Source: Methylomicrobium sp051061015
Lineage (GTDB): Bacteria > Pseudomonadota > Gammaproteobacteria > Methylococcales > Methylomonadaceae
Assembly: GCA_051061015.1 (NCBI GenBank)
Contig: JBPFEG010000029.1
Location: 248,001-312,000, forward strand
Length of the DNA stretch: 64,000 nucleotides
Direction: 5' to 3'
Positions within the stretch are counted from its first letter, which is position 1. Each line of letters starts with the position of its first letter. Below the pieces are notes generated by a model. The model saw only the letters and a list, made by a program, of their open reading frames with translations. It ran no database searches and was not told where the DNA came from. This document shows, one piece after another, positions 51,332 to 61,003 of this stretch. The translations under genes and the position numbers were made by a program.

Positions 51332-52438
51332 ATGAAGAATTACAAAATCGCCGTACTGGCCGGTGACGGCATCGGTCCAGAAATCACCCAGGAAGCCCTC
51401 AAGGTTCTCAAAGTCGTCGAAGAACGCAACGACGTCACTTTCGAGCTGATGCCGGCGCTGTTCGGGGCGTGTGCCTATTTTGCGACCGGCGATGCGTTCC
51501 CACAGGCGACGATCGATATCTGCGACCAGGCTGACGCGATTTTGAAAGGACCGATCGGGCTCAGCCACGAGGAGTCGAAAAAGATCCCGGTCGACAAGCA
51601 GCCCGAGCGCGGCGCCTTGCTGCCGCTGCGCCGCCGTTACAATACCTACGCGAATTTCCGCCCGGTCTCCTTGCCGAAGGCGCTGGCGCATTTCTCGCCT
51701 CTGAAACCCGAAGTGATCGGCGAAGGCATCGATCTGATCATGGTGCGCGAATTGGTCGGCGGCCTGTATTTCGGCGAAAAGGAAATGGGCGTCAACGCAC
51801 AGGGCCTGCGTTATGTGCGCGAAACGCTCGAATACGACGAAGAACAGATCCGCCGGATCATGCACCAGGCGTTCAAGCTCGCGATGAAGCGCCGGAAGCT
51901 TTTGCACAACATCCACAAGAGCAACGTGCTGAAATCGAGCGTGCTCTGGAACGAAGTGATGGAAGAAGTCGCGAAGGAATACCCGGAAGTGAAGGTCGTC
52001 AATTATCTGGTCGATGCGGCCGCGACCGCATTGTGCCTGAACCCGACCCAGTTCGATGTGATGGTGATGGAAAACATGTTCGGCGACATCCTGAGCGACC
52101 AGGGCGGCGGTATCCTCGGCTCTCTGGGTCTGATGCCTTCGGCCTGTCTTGGCGACGAAAAAGCCTATTATGAGCCCTCGCACGGCTCCGCGCCGGACAT
52201 CGCCGGCAAGAATATCGCGAATCCGTATTCGATGATCGGCTCGGTCGCGATGATGCTCGAAAACAGCTTCGACATGGCTGAGGAAGCGAAGAACGTCTGG
52301 GCCGCGATGCAGGGCGTGTTCGCGGACGGCTATTCGACCGCCGACCTGTCCAAGCCGGGCAGCGGCGTCAAGATGATCAGCACGGTCGAGTTCGGCGACA
52401 AGGTCGTCGAGAAACTGCGTGCGATGCCGAAAGTTTAA
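51332..52438 (+). CDS. leuB: 3-isopropylmalate dehydrogenase-type enzyme
   Basis: 368 residues of the beta-decarboxylating dehydrogenase family. AVLAGDGIGPEIT at the N terminus, RELVGGLYFGE near 134 (the LeuB-type loop), substrate Lys/Asp in NYLVDAAATAL near 226, MFGDILSDQGGG near 249 and EPSHGSAPDIAGKNIANPYS near 283. LeuB (leucine synthesis) fits best. Isocitrate or homoisocitrate dehydrogenase is less likely because the loop is not of the SxN-x5-R isocitrate type. No leuC or leuD is adjacent, which is less usual. Confidence 0.85.
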   Translation: MKNYKIAVLAGDGIGPEITQEALKVLKVVEERNDVTFELMPALFGACAYFATGDAFPQATIDICDQADAILKGPIGLSHEESKKIPVDKQPERGALLPLRRRYNTYANFRPVSLPKALAHFSPLKPEVIGEGIDLIMVRELVGGLYFGEKEMGVNAQGLRYVRETLEYDEEQIRRIMHQAFKLAMKRRKLLHNIHKSNVLKSSVLWNEVMEEVAKEYPEVKVVNYLVDAAATALCLNPTQFDVMVMENMFGDILSDQGGGILGSLGLMPSACLGDEKAYYEPSHGSAPDIAGKNIANPYSMIGSVAMMLENSFDMAEEAKNVWAAMQGVFADGYSTADLSKPGSGVKMISTVEFGDKVVEKLRAMPKV

Positions 52439-52465
52439 GGAGTCGGCTGTTCGCTTGAAAGGTCA

Positions 52466-53266
52466 ATGAGTTCGATCTTTGAATTCGCCGAAGCCTGCCT
52501 TTACCGGAACGACATCGACGAAAAACTGGAGCTGACGCACCGCGCAATGCAGTTGCTGCGGGAAAACCGTCTGCAGTTGTCAGCCTCCGGGCCGGCATTG
52601 CCGATCGACGGTGTCAGGTTTCCGGAGCGGCCGGTGCTGTTGCCGCCGCGCGAGATGCCGAGCCGGAAATTGACCACCCCGGAAGGCGTCGCGGCGTTTT
52701 TCCATGCGATCGGCCATGTCGAATTCGTCGCGATTTATCTGGCCTGGGATCTGCTCTACCGGTTTCGCGGCCTGCCGGAGCAGTTCTACTGCGACTGGCT
52801 GCGCGTGGCCGACGAGGAAGCGCAGCATTTTGCGCTGATTCGTGAGCATCTCAGGGCGATGGGCATCAATTACGGTGATCTGCCTGCGCACGGCGGCCTG
52901 TGGGAGCATGCGACCGACACAGCCAACCACCTGCCGGCCCGGCTGGCGCTGGTGCCGCGCTGCATGGAGGCGCGTGGGCTGGACGTTACGCCGGCGCTGA
53001 TTGAGAAATTCAGGCAGACCGGCGATCAACAGAGCGTGGCGATCCTGACCCGGATATTGACCGATGAAATCGGCCATGTGGAACTCGGCTCTTATTGGTT
53101 CAAGTTCGTTTGCCGGGAGGAGGGGCTTGACCCTGAAGGCGAATACCGACGTCTGCTCGGCGAATATTACAAAGGCGGACGGCCCAAAGGGCCTTTCAAC
53201 CGGCCGCTTCGCATCCAGGCCGGATTTTCTGATGCGGACCTGGACTGGCTGGAGGCCGGCGGTTAA
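52466..53266 (+). CDS. DUF455 family ferritin-like protein
   Basis: 266 residues with AAGG before the ATG, 27 bases after leuB. Helical, with carboxylate-histidine motifs for a di-iron site: HAIGHVEFVAIYLAWD near 86, VADEEAQHFALIREHL near 112 and LTDEIGHVELGSYWF near 196. These match the DUF455 ferritin-like family. The substrate is unknown; related di-iron proteins are oxidases or hydroxylases. Confidence 0.88.
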   Translation: MSSIFEFAEACLYRNDIDEKLELTHRAMQLLRENRLQLSASGPALPIDGVRFPERPVLLPPREMPSRKLTTPEGVAAFFHAIGHVEFVAIYLAWDLLYRFRGLPEQFYCDWLRVADEEAQHFALIREHLRAMGINYGDLPAHGGLWEHATDTANHLPARLALVPRCMEARGLDVTPALIEKFRQTGDQQSVAILTRILTDEIGHVELGSYWFKFVCREEGLDPEGEYRRLLGEYYKGGRPKGPFNRPLRIQAGFSDADLDWLEAGG

Positions 53267-53295
53267 TACAGCGCGAGTTCGTTTTTTACCGAGGG

Positions 53296-53327
53296 TCGTA
53301 GGGCGGATAAGCAAAGCGCCATCCGCC
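53296..53327. repeat. REP hairpin at the 3' flank of the transposase relic
   Basis: GTAGGGCGGATAAGC followed by AAAGCG and CATCCGCC, with GGCGGAT (53302-53308) pairing with ATCCGCC (53321-53327). It is the mirror image of the copy at 53908-53937 on the other side of the transposase. Confidence 0.75.
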
Positions 53328-53335
53328 ACTGAAAC

Positions 53336-53888
53336 TCAATCAGCCATTTCGCCGGCATCAATACTATCCGAATCCGAACCAGCCCAATTTAAAGGATAAA
53401 CTCCCATTTTGACTAACCGGTGAAAACTTGAGAACGGCCATTCTCTTACCGATCCTGCCCATCCGTGCTTAACCGGATTGTAATGAACATATTCCATATG
53501 GAGCGCGTAATCCTTATCGTCGTAAATCGTATGTTCCCAAAATCGCCTTTGCCACTTGTGCCCTCGGGTAAATACCCCGTTCATGACGGTTGACACGGGT
53601 TTGGGAAATATATTCGGTTTTCGAAATCGCTTTCGAAAAGGCTTTTTTAATGGCGCGCCAGCGGTCGGAATAACGGTCATCGCCTGAAGGCAACGTCCAT
53701 ATCGCATGCATGTGATCTGGCAAAACCACCCAAGCGTCGATGTGAAATGGCTGATTCCTCCGGACAACGCGCACGGCTTCGCGCAACTCGCTAATATGCT
53801 TGATTAACAAGTCGGATTTTCGCTCAAGCAAATTAACCGTAAAAAAATAGGTTCCGCCGGGAATGCGATTGCGTCGATAATTTGGCAT
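53336..53888 (-). pseudogene. REP-associated tyrosine transposase (RAYT), frameshifted
   Basis: The minus strand codes for a Y1-family (IS200-like) REP-associated transposase in two frames. The N-terminal part (53888 downwards) has GGTYFFTVNLLERKSDLL and the histidine motif in LPDHMHAIW. The C-terminal part in another frame has WQRRFWEHTIYDD and the catalytic-type YVHYNPVKHG. The frame change falls near 53555-53580, around ERGIYPR/GHKWQRR. Both REP hairpins around it are intact. The gene looks recently inactivated, unless the shift is a sequencing error or programmed. Confidence 0.85.
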
Positions 53889-53907
53889 AGTGAGAGATTA
53901 CGAATTT

Positions 53908-53937
53908 GGCGGATGACGCTTCGCTTATCCGCCCTAC
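53908..53937. repeat. REP hairpin at the 5' flank of the transposase relic
   Basis: GGCGGAT (53908-53914) pairs with ATCCGCC (53927-53933), followed by CTAC. Reverse-complemented it begins GTAGGGCGGATAAGCGAAGCG, nearly identical to the copy at 53298-53327, in opposite orientation. Confidence 0.75.
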
Positions 53938-53953
53938 ATTTGGGGAAAACACC

Positions 53954-55645
53954 TCAAAACCGCGAGCCGGTCAGTCTCACATCGGCATCGCTCCATACCT
54001 CGGCGAATTGTTTTTTCATGCTCTCCGCCTCCTTCACTTTGCCCTGTTCGAACAGACTCAACACCAGCCCGTACAACGACCAGCCGTTTTGCGGATGGTA
54101 GCGCAAATCCTGCCGATAGGCCTGCTCGGCTTCCGGGGACTTGCCGGCTTCAAGCAATACCGCGCCGAGTGTTTGCCGTGGCGGGAGATACCATTCTTTC
54201 GGCTCAATATAGTTGAGCCCGTCCTCGGTTTCGACCGCACGCTGTAAGTGCGCAATTGCGTTCACGTAGTCCTTGCGCTGTGCCGCGATTTCTCCTTGCA
54301 GCATTTCGGACGCAATCCCTAAAATCTTCGTTACCGGATTCATATCGGAAAGGGTCATCGTAGCGATAGCCGGGTTATTGAGAATTTGTTCGAGATGCGC
54401 GAGTTCCTGCTGCGCCGTTTTGATGTCCTGCTTTCTCAGGAAAGCCATCCCGCGCGCATAATGCCAGACACCCGTCAGATACAATAGGTCGGTCGACGGC
54501 GCAGGTTCATCGATGATCGCATCCCAGTCGCCGAATAGCGCTTTCGTATACAGCGGGATCGCTGAGAAATGCTGTAGCGTGCCGGTGAGGGCGGGTTCGC
54601 GCAGCATGTTCTGGCTGACATGGGCGGCGGTATCGGCCGCGGCCTGCTCGGCTAGCCGTTTTTGACCGGTCTTGATCGCGGCGGACCACAGAAAATGGTA
54701 GTTATGCGGCACATAGGCGAGCGTATAAATCCCTTCGACAGGATGGGCATGGCCCAGATAGTCCTTGTCGACCTTGACCGCCTGCTGGTTGGCCAGGATC
54801 GCATCGCGGTAATGTCCGATCCGGATATAGATATGTGCGGGCATGTGCACCAAGTGGCCCGATCCCGGCACCAGCGATGGCAGCCGCCGGGCGCTGGGCA
54901 GGGCCTTGGCGGCCTCCGGCGAAGCTTCCAGCGCATGAATATAAAGGTGATTCGCCAGCGGATTGTTGGGGTCGGTCGCCAGGGCGTGCTCCAGCGTCGC
55001 GACGATTTCCGGCGTCCATGGCTGGGCTTTGCCCTGTTGGGTCCAGAAATTCCAGGGGTGCAGATCCATCAGCGCCTCGGCTAATAACGCGGCAATATCC
55101 GCATCGTCAGGAAAACGCGCGGCGACTTCGCGCATCGCCTTCGCATAGGCTTCATCGAGCGGATTACGATTTGCCGCGGCATTTTGGCTGTAACGCTTGG
55201 CCAGCGCCGAGATCAGCGCCTGTTCCTTCGCGGTAGCTTTTCTTGCTAGCGTCTGCGCCTGCTGCAGCGAGCGGTAGGCGATCGGAACATCGGCGGGCGC
55301 CATCGGCGCGTTGATATTGGGGCCGAGCACCAGCGCCTCGCCCCAGTAACACAGTGCGCAAGCGGGATCGAGGCGGTACGCCTCGCGAAACGACCGTGCG
55401 GCTTCCAGATGATTAAAGCCGTAGGCCAGGATCAGTCCTTGGTCGAAATAGCGCTGCACTTCGGGATTTTGGGTCGTTACCGGGTAACTGTGCGAGCCCA
55501 GGCCGGTAAACAGCGGCTGGGCCGGAGCCGGTGCAGTGGATTTTGGCGGTGTGCCGGCACAACTGGCAATCGCCGAAAAGCACAGCGCGGCCAATATTAA
55601 GCGTGGCCGTGACTTCGGTCTGGCGATGGGCGCTTTTAAAAGCAT
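53954..55645 (-). CDS. TPR-repeat lipoprotein
   Basis: 563 residues from ATG 55645, with AGGAG 7 bases upstream; 14 more codons exist upstream. The signal has Cys29 in AIASC. The body is tetratricopeptide-like: FDQGLILAYGFNHLEAARSF near 69, DPACALCYWGEALVLGPN near 93 with paired Cys, DPNNPLANHLYIHALEASPEAAK near 224, HPQNGWSLYGLVLSLFEQG near the end. It belongs to a widespread TPR group without a fixed function. Downstream of acs on the same strand, 130 bases apart. Confidence 0.87.
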   Translation of the reverse strand: MLLKAPIARPKSRPRLILAALCFSAIASCAGTPPKSTAPAPAQPLFTGLGSHSYPVTTQNPEVQRYFDQGLILAYGFNHLEAARSFREAYRLDPACALCYWGEALVLGPNINAPMAPADVPIAYRSLQQAQTLARKATAKEQALISALAKRYSQNAAANRNPLDEAYAKAMREVAARFPDDADIAALLAEALMDLHPWNFWTQQGKAQPWTPEIVATLEHALATDPNNPLANHLYIHALEASPEAAKALPSARRLPSLVPGSGHLVHMPAHIYIRIGHYRDAILANQQAVKVDKDYLGHAHPVEGIYTLAYVPHNYHFLWSAAIKTGQKRLAEQAAADTAAHVSQNMLREPALTGTLQHFSAIPLYTKALFGDWDAIIDEPAPSTDLLYLTGVWHYARGMAFLRKQDIKTAQQELAHLEQILNNPAIATMTLSDMNPVTKILGIASEMLQGEIAAQRKDYVNAIAHLQRAVETEDGLNYIEPKEWYLPPRQTLGAVLLEAGKSPEAEQAYRQDLRYHPQNGWSLYGLVLSLFEQGKVKEAESMKKQFAEVWSDADVRLTGSRF

Positions 55646-55778
55646 TTCATGTCTCCTGATCATAGAGTCTTTCGCGCCGTTATTCATCCGAATGGGCAGC
55701 GCGACTGATGAAATGATGTGCCCGGCGAATAGTGCCGCCGGGCCGATTTTTTGATGGTATTGCGCTCTGTATCGATCG

Positions 55779-57722
55779 TCAATCCTTTTTGACGATCCGG
55801 TGATCGATGATGTTCTGCACGACGGAAGGGTCCGCCAGCGTCGAGGTATCGCCGAGATTGTCCAGTTCGCCCGCCGCGACCTTGCGCAGGATACGGCGCA
55901 TGATCTTGCCCGAACGCGTTTTCGGGAGGGATGGCGCCCACTGGATGATGTCCGGGTGTGCGATCGGGCCGATTTCCTTCCGTACCAAATCGTCCAGTTC
56001 CTTGCGCAGTTGCTCGGTCGGTTCGACGCCCGCGTTCAGCGTCACATACGCATAGATGCCCTGGCCTTTGATATTGTGCGGATAGCCGACCACGGCGGCT
56101 TCCGCGACCGATTCGTGCAGCACCAGCGCGCTTTCGATCTCGGCGGTGCCCAGCCGGTGGCCGGATACGTTCAGCACATCGTCGATTCGCCCCGTGATCC
56201 AGTAATAGCCGTCCTGATCGCGTTTGGCGCCGTCGCCGCTGTAATAGAAACCGGGCGCCTTGCTGAAATAGGTGTCAATGTAGAGTTTGTGGTCGCCGTA
56301 GATCGTGCGGGCTTGCCCCGGCCAGGAGCGCGCGATTACCAGGCTGCCTTCGCAGGCGCCTTCGAGGATTTCGCCGTTCGCATCGAGAATCTCCGGCTTG
56401 ATCCCGAAAAACGGCACCGTCGCCGAGCCTGGCTTCAGGTCGATCGCGCCCGGCAGCGGCGTGATCATGATCCCACCGGTTTCGGTCTGCCACCAAGTAT
56501 CCATGATCGGGCGAGCGCCGTCGCCGACCACATGATAATACCATTCCCAAGCTTCCGGATTGATCGGCTCGCCGACGCTGCCGAGGATCCTGAGGCTCTG
56601 CCGGGAGGTTTCGTTCACATAATGGTCGCCCTGCGCCATTAGCGCGCGGATCGCGGTCGGCGCGGTGTAGAAAATATTCACACGGTGCTTGTCGACCACC
56701 TGCCAGAACCGGTCAGGTCCGGGGTAGGTCGGCACCCCCTCGAACATCAGTGTCGTCGCGCCGTTGCAGAGCGGGCCGTAGACTACATACGAATGGCCGG
56801 TCACCCAGCCGATATCGGCAGTGCACCAGTACACGTCGCCGTCGTGATAATCGAACACGTATTTGTGCGTCATCGCCGCATACAAGAGATAGCCGCCGGT
56901 CGTATGCAGCATCCCTTTCGGTTTGCCCGTCGAGCCGGAGGTGTAGAGAATGAACAGGGGATCTTCCGCGTCCATCGGTACCGGCGGGCAGTCGGCAGAG
57001 GCCATTGCCATCGCTTCGTGATACCAGAGGTCGCGGCCCTCCTGCCAGCCGATCTTGCCGCCGGTATTTTTGATCACGATGATTTTTTCCAGCACCGGAC
57101 AATGCTTGGCCGCTTCGTCCACGTTGGCTTTCAGCGGCACGACCTTGCCGCCCCGGTAGCCTTCATCGGCGCAGACTACGTATTTGCTGCCGCAATCCAG
57201 AATCCGGTCTTTCAATGCCTCGGCCGAAAAGCCCCCGAACACGACCGAGTGCACCGCGCCGATCCGCGCGCAGGCAAGCATCACCGCCGCCGCTTCGGCG
57301 ATCATCGGCAGATAGATGCAGATCCGGTCGCCTTTTTTAACGCCCTGGGCTTTCAAGACGTTCGCAAACCGGCAGGCCTCTTCGTAGAGTTCGCGGTAGG
57401 TGAGTTTTCTGTCGTGCGCCGGATCGTCGCCTTCCCAGATGATCGCAACCTGATCGCCACGCTTTTCGAGATGGCGGTCCAGGCAGTTCACGCTGACGTT
57501 CAGACGGCCGCCGTCGAACCAGCGGATATGCGCCGATTTGAAATCGTAATCCGCAACGGTATCCCAGCGTTGTTCCCAATACAGAAATTTTTCCGCCTGC
57601 TCGGCCCAGAACGCCTCGGGTTCAGCCAGCGAGCGTTGATAAAGGGCATCATAGAGGGCGCGGTTGATATGCGCGTGGGCGGCGGTTTCAGGCTTTACCG
57701 GATAGACGTGAGCGTCTGACAT
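55779..57722 (-). CDS. acs: Acetyl-CoA synthetase
   Basis: 647 residues with AAGGA before the ATG. Makes acetyl-CoA from acetate and ATP through acetyl-AMP. Core motifs: YTSGSTGKPKGMLHT near 262, WWQTETGGIMITP near 413, YYSGDGAKRDQDGYYWITGR near 496 and the acetylation-regulated Lys in PKTRSGKIMRR near 605. Full length. If ethanolamine ammonia-lyase yields acetaldehyde that is oxidised to acetate, this enzyme would be the entry to central metabolism; this is inference. Confidence 0.97.
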   Translation of the reverse strand: MSDAHVYPVKPETAAHAHINRALYDALYQRSLAEPEAFWAEQAEKFLYWEQRWDTVADYDFKSAHIRWFDGGRLNVSVNCLDRHLEKRGDQVAIIWEGDDPAHDRKLTYRELYEEACRFANVLKAQGVKKGDRICIYLPMIAEAAAVMLACARIGAVHSVVFGGFSAEALKDRILDCGSKYVVCADEGYRGGKVVPLKANVDEAAKHCPVLEKIIVIKNTGGKIGWQEGRDLWYHEAMAMASADCPPVPMDAEDPLFILYTSGSTGKPKGMLHTTGGYLLYAAMTHKYVFDYHDGDVYWCTADIGWVTGHSYVVYGPLCNGATTLMFEGVPTYPGPDRFWQVVDKHRVNIFYTAPTAIRALMAQGDHYVNETSRQSLRILGSVGEPINPEAWEWYYHVVGDGARPIMDTWWQTETGGIMITPLPGAIDLKPGSATVPFFGIKPEILDANGEILEGACEGSLVIARSWPGQARTIYGDHKLYIDTYFSKAPGFYYSGDGAKRDQDGYYWITGRIDDVLNVSGHRLGTAEIESALVLHESVAEAAVVGYPHNIKGQGIYAYVTLNAGVEPTEQLRKELDDLVRKEIGPIAHPDIIQWAPSLPKTRSGKIMRRILRKVAAGELDNLGDTSTLADPSVVQNIIDHRIVKKD

Positions 57723-58177
57723 GAAACGAATCCTTTATATTGAAATGAAATGCGATAGATCGGGGATTAACCGAAACAAGCATCTTATCAAACTGTCGTT
57801 TTTTCAAGTAAAAAATTCCATCCGAAAGGGATGGAGGCATAGCGAGGCGGGATATACACGAGGCCGACATCATTAGGAAGGGAGAGCTTAAGCCCGGTTA
57901 TGCCCGAACAGATCATCCCCCGCAATGAGAACGAGTTAAAAAGCGACTTTATTCGTTTGCCGATCAGTTTTAATAGCCACCCCTGTTACGGGATATGGTA
58001 GTGTTAACAGCAAGTTATTGTTTTTTCTTCATTTACTACATCTATGTCAGAGTAATTGTAAAGATTGACATTCACGTCCATTAAGCGCCTACTGCTCTCT
58101 AGCGGTTTAGATAAGTTGAAAAAACCGTCTGGTTGAATCGATTTTCCGATTAAACGTGCTCTGGCGGTTGCCCAGAG
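57723..58177. other. Intergenic region upstream of acs
   Basis: 455 bases with no convincing gene. An 88-codon minus-strand frame (58004-58270) reaches into it but overlaps a rival plus-strand frame and has no recognisable domain. Confidence 0.4.
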
Positions 58178-58420
58178 GTGGGAGAGAAAATGAACACCAT
58201 CATGCAAAGAATCAGGCAAGACATTGCTTCCCCTTTCCTGGACATAGACGTACTGAATGTCGTCGTCCATCGCCGGGCTGTTATATATGATGAAGCACGA
58301 CTGCCAGGGTATTTTTTTATCCGGGGCGATTATTTCGTGACGGATGGTTCCGGAACTTGCGTATATCGTCCCGTCAATACAGATTTTGAAAGGGTTTGGG
58401 CGGGTGGCGAATGGGCTTAA
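58178..58420 (+). CDS. Small ORF of unknown function, doubtful
   Basis: 80 codons (76 from the internal ATG at 58190, which has GGGAGAG about 4 bases before it). The protein is mixed and globular-looking (VVVHRRAVIYDEARLPGYFF) without signal or membrane segment. An opposing frame of similar quality overlaps its first part, so the real strand is uncertain. Confidence 0.3.
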   Translation: MGEKMNTIMQRIRQDIASPFLDIDVLNVVVHRRAVIYDEARLPGYFFIRGDYFVTDGSGTCVYRPVNTDFERVWAGGEWA

Positions 58421-58554
58421 ATAATAGGCTCGCGCTTCCCCGAGAATCGTCAGCAGCTACGGTTCGGACGCTAGCAACAGTTGGAGTTAGCCGAAAACAG
58501 TGAGCCATTATCCCTTCTTTTCTGTCTAGCCTATATCCTGGGTTAATGGGAATG

Positions 58555-59211
58555 CTAGACAGCGTACCAGAGTACGGCAAAGTAATGACAGGTAGTCCCG
58601 GCAATGACGCATAAATGCCAGATTAGATGTCCAAAGCGCAGGTGAGAGTCGACCGCTAGGAACGCTACGCCCACGGTGTAAGCCACGCCTCCTGCAATCA
58701 GCAGCTGCACGCCGAACTGCGGCACCTTGGCAAATAAAGGCTCGAAAGCGATCACGATCAGCCACCCCATCAGCAAATAGAGGCTAGTGGGGATTATTAA
58801 GTGGGACATTTTATCGAACAACAGCAGCGCAACGCCGATCATGGCCAGTCCCCAGATAAGACCGAGTAGGGTCCATCCCAAAGCTCCTTGAAGAACCCCT
58901 AGCGTGAAAGGGGTATAGGTACTGGCGATGAAAATGAAGATCGCGGCTTGCTCGAATGTCCGAAACACGCGTTTGGCCTTTCCAATCGGTAAAGCATGAT
59001 AGAGGGTGGAAAGAAAATAAAGCAGGACCATTGCTATGGAGAAGAGGCTCGCGCCGATAATCAATGCCGAGTTTCCGTGTTGCGCTGCCTGCATAATCAG
59101 AAACGGTGTTCCCGTCAGAGCTCCGACCAGCCCTAAACCATGACTCACGCTGTTGGCGATTTCCTCCAATCGCGATTGTTCCCGCGCCGTGGCTAAAAAT
59201 AGTTTACGCAT
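58555..59211 (-). CDS. Hemolysin III / TrhA-family membrane protein
   Basis: 218 residues from ATG 59211, which has GGAGGAGGGA just upstream. Seven membrane segments, PAQR-type. Family signatures: EEIANSVSHGLGLVGAL at the N terminus, FLSTLYHALPIGKAKRVFRTFEQAAIF near 66 with Ser-x3-His, and FGHLIWHLCVIAGTTCHYFAVL at the C terminus with the His pair that binds zinc. Linked in bacteria to membrane-fluidity control rather than true hemolysis. No partner nearby. Confidence 0.92.
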   Translation of the reverse strand: MRKLFLATAREQSRLEEIANSVSHGLGLVGALTGTPFLIMQAAQHGNSALIIGASLFSIAMVLLYFLSTLYHALPIGKAKRVFRTFEQAAIFIFIASTYTPFTLGVLQGALGWTLLGLIWGLAMIGVALLLFDKMSHLIIPTSLYLLMGWLIVIAFEPLFAKVPQFGVQLLIAGGVAYTVGVAFLAVDSHLRFGHLIWHLCVIAGTTCHYFAVLWYAV

Positions 59212-59554
59212 ACAAATCCCTCCTCCTGTCCATCGGCAAGATTCTCTTCCCTCGGACAAGCATAGTAATTTCGTTAATTTGAAAAATTTGATGGGTATTC
59301 GGCCAGTCGAGTTCAGTAATGGAGTTAAGCTGGAATTCGGCAGCAGCTTATTGTTCTTCCGGAAATTTTGACTCTGACCAAACGCCGTTGATTAAAGAGG
59401 CCTTATTCCCTCAAGTCCTATGTAGAACGAGGTGTCGAACGGTTATCAGATAACCCCGGAGAGGCAGATTTCACAAAACGATAGGCCGCCGTTTAAAGAG
59501 TGAATTAGCGGTTACTTAATGCGCCTAACATTAAGATGCTTTTAGGGAAATAAT
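59212..59554. other. Intergenic region between trhA-like and psiE-like genes
   Basis: 343 bases between divergent genes; no gene, tRNA or clear hairpin seen. The likely promoters of both neighbours lie here. Confidence 0.4.
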
Positions 59555-59959
59555 ATGCTGAATATCATAGAAAAAATTGAAAGGGGTGTGGTCTACCTCC
59601 TGGTGATTCTTTTGCTCATGTCCGTGGTCCTGGGTACCGTTGAGTTAGGCAGGGTGCTTATAGTAGGAATTATGAAAGCTCCTCGGTTCTTAGTCGATGT
59701 GAACACGCTGTTTGAGTCGTTTGCCCTTTTTCTCGTCATTGTGGTTGGATTGGAGCTTTTAAAATCCATTAAAAGTTATTTATTGCAAGGCTCGATAAAT
59801 CCCTCTTTCGTTATTGAAGTGGCGATTATTGCGCTGGGCAATAAACTGATCACGCTGGATTTAAAGCTGATACATCCGGAGTTGCTGATCGGTATGGCGG
59901 CTATTTTTTTCGGACTCGCGGCAACCTATTTCGTCCTAAAAAAATCAGGCCGTCCGTGA
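59555..59959 (+). CDS. PsiE-like small membrane protein
   Basis: 134 residues with AGGGA before the ATG. Four membrane segments: VVYLLVILLLMSVVLGTVEL near 12, LFESFALFLVIVVGLELLKSI near 51, an amphipathic SFVIEVAIIALGNKLITLDLK near 83 and LLIGMAAIFFGLAATYFVL near 107. The order and the EVAIIALGNKLI motif match the phosphate-starvation-inducible PsiE family, whose function is unknown. Confidence 0.8.
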   Translation: MLNIIEKIERGVVYLLVILLLMSVVLGTVELGRVLIVGIMKAPRFLVDVNTLFESFALFLVIVVGLELLKSIKSYLLQGSINPSFVIEVAIIALGNKLITLDLKLIHPELLIGMAAIFFGLAATYFVLKKSGRP

Positions 59960-60102
59960 ACAAAAGGGGGAGGGCTGACGTCATTAGGAGGCCCAACAAT
60001 TAATGTTGTACAGGCGGGAGAAAATAGGCAATTGCTGAATCGATCTGAGCAGGATTTTGAGTTATTGGGCTGCACATTTGTTTAGCCCAACTTACACCCC
60101 TG

Positions 60103-60128
60103 CGCTCCCACGCCGGAGTGTGGGAGCG
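60103..60128. repeat. Hairpin downstream of fabI
   Basis: A perfect 9-base stem (CGCTCCCAC at 60103-60111, GTGGGAGCG at 60120-60128). It lies just after the fabI stop on the minus strand and could terminate it, though no T-run follows; it also resembles dispersed GC-hairpin repeats. Confidence 0.5.
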
Positions 60129-60146
60129 ATTAGCAGAGGGGAATGA

Positions 60147-60929
60147 TTAAGACGCCGCCAGGCCCGCGATGTTGTAACCGCAGTCGACATAAGTGACTTC
60201 ACCGGTCACGCCGGAGGCGAGGTCTGAGCACAGGAAAGCCGCGACGTTGCCGACTTCCTCGATCGTGACGTTGCGCTTCAGCGGCGCGGTGTCGGCGGCC
60301 TTGCTCAGCATCGCCTTGAAATTGTTGATGCCGGAAGCGGCCAGCGTCCGGATCGGGCCGGCCGAGATCGCGTTCACGCGCGTGCCTTCGGCGCCCAGCG
60401 CGACCGCCATGTAGCGCACGTTTGCTTCCAGGCTCGCTTTTGCGACGCCCATCACGTTGTAGTTCGGAATCGCACGTTCGGCGCCGAGGTAGGTCAAGGT
60501 CAACAGCGAGCCGTTGCGGCCGGCCATCATGCTCCGGCCGGCCTTGGCCAGTGCGGTGAAACTGTAGGAGCTGATGTCATGCGCAATCCGGAAATTGTCG
60601 CGGGTCGTCGCATTCACATAATCGCCTTCCAGCGCGTCGCGCGGCGCGAACGCGACCGAATGCACGATGCCGTCGAGTCCGTCCCAATGCTGGCCCAGAA
60701 CCTTGAACACATTCTCGATATGATCGTCATTGCTGACATCGCATTCCACGATGATGTTCGATCCGCATTCGGCAGCCATTTCCTCGACCCGGCTCTGCAG
60801 TTTGTCGTTTTGGAAAGTGAACGCCAGCTCGGCGCCTTCCCGGTGCATCGCCTTCGCGATACCCCACGCAATCGAACGATTGCTCGCCAGACCGACAATC
60901 AAGACACGTTTGCCTTGCATGAAACCCAT
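60147..60929 (-). CDS. fabI: Enoyl-[acyl-carrier-protein] reductase FabI
   Basis: 260 residues with GGGAGA before the ATG. Last reduction of each fatty-acid elongation round, NADH-dependent. GLASNRSIAWGIAKA near 13 is the FabI form of the cofactor loop, SVAFAPRDALEGDY near 91 and the catalytic Y-x6-K in YNVMGVAKASLEANVRYMA near 156. Full length. It is divergent from the peptide-binding protein gene. Confidence 0.97.
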   Translation of the reverse strand: MGFMQGKRVLIVGLASNRSIAWGIAKAMHREGAELAFTFQNDKLQSRVEEMAAECGSNIIVECDVSNDDHIENVFKVLGQHWDGLDGIVHSVAFAPRDALEGDYVNATTRDNFRIAHDISSYSFTALAKAGRSMMAGRNGSLLTLTYLGAERAIPNYNVMGVAKASLEANVRYMAVALGAEGTRVNAISAGPIRTLAASGINNFKAMLSKAADTAPLKRNVTIEEVGNVAAFLCSDLASGVTGEVTYVDCGYNIAGLAAS

Positions 60930-61003
60930 TCTGATCTCCCGTTATTATTGTTGATATACTCTGTGTACGCGTATTTCCTTGACGATCGAAAAGTCAGGTT
61001 CTG

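Noticed and set aside
58004..58270. 88-codon minus-strand frame competing with the plus-strand frame at 58178
   Set aside because: No domain or good ribosome site; kept out because the overlapping plus frame has the better start, though neither is secure.
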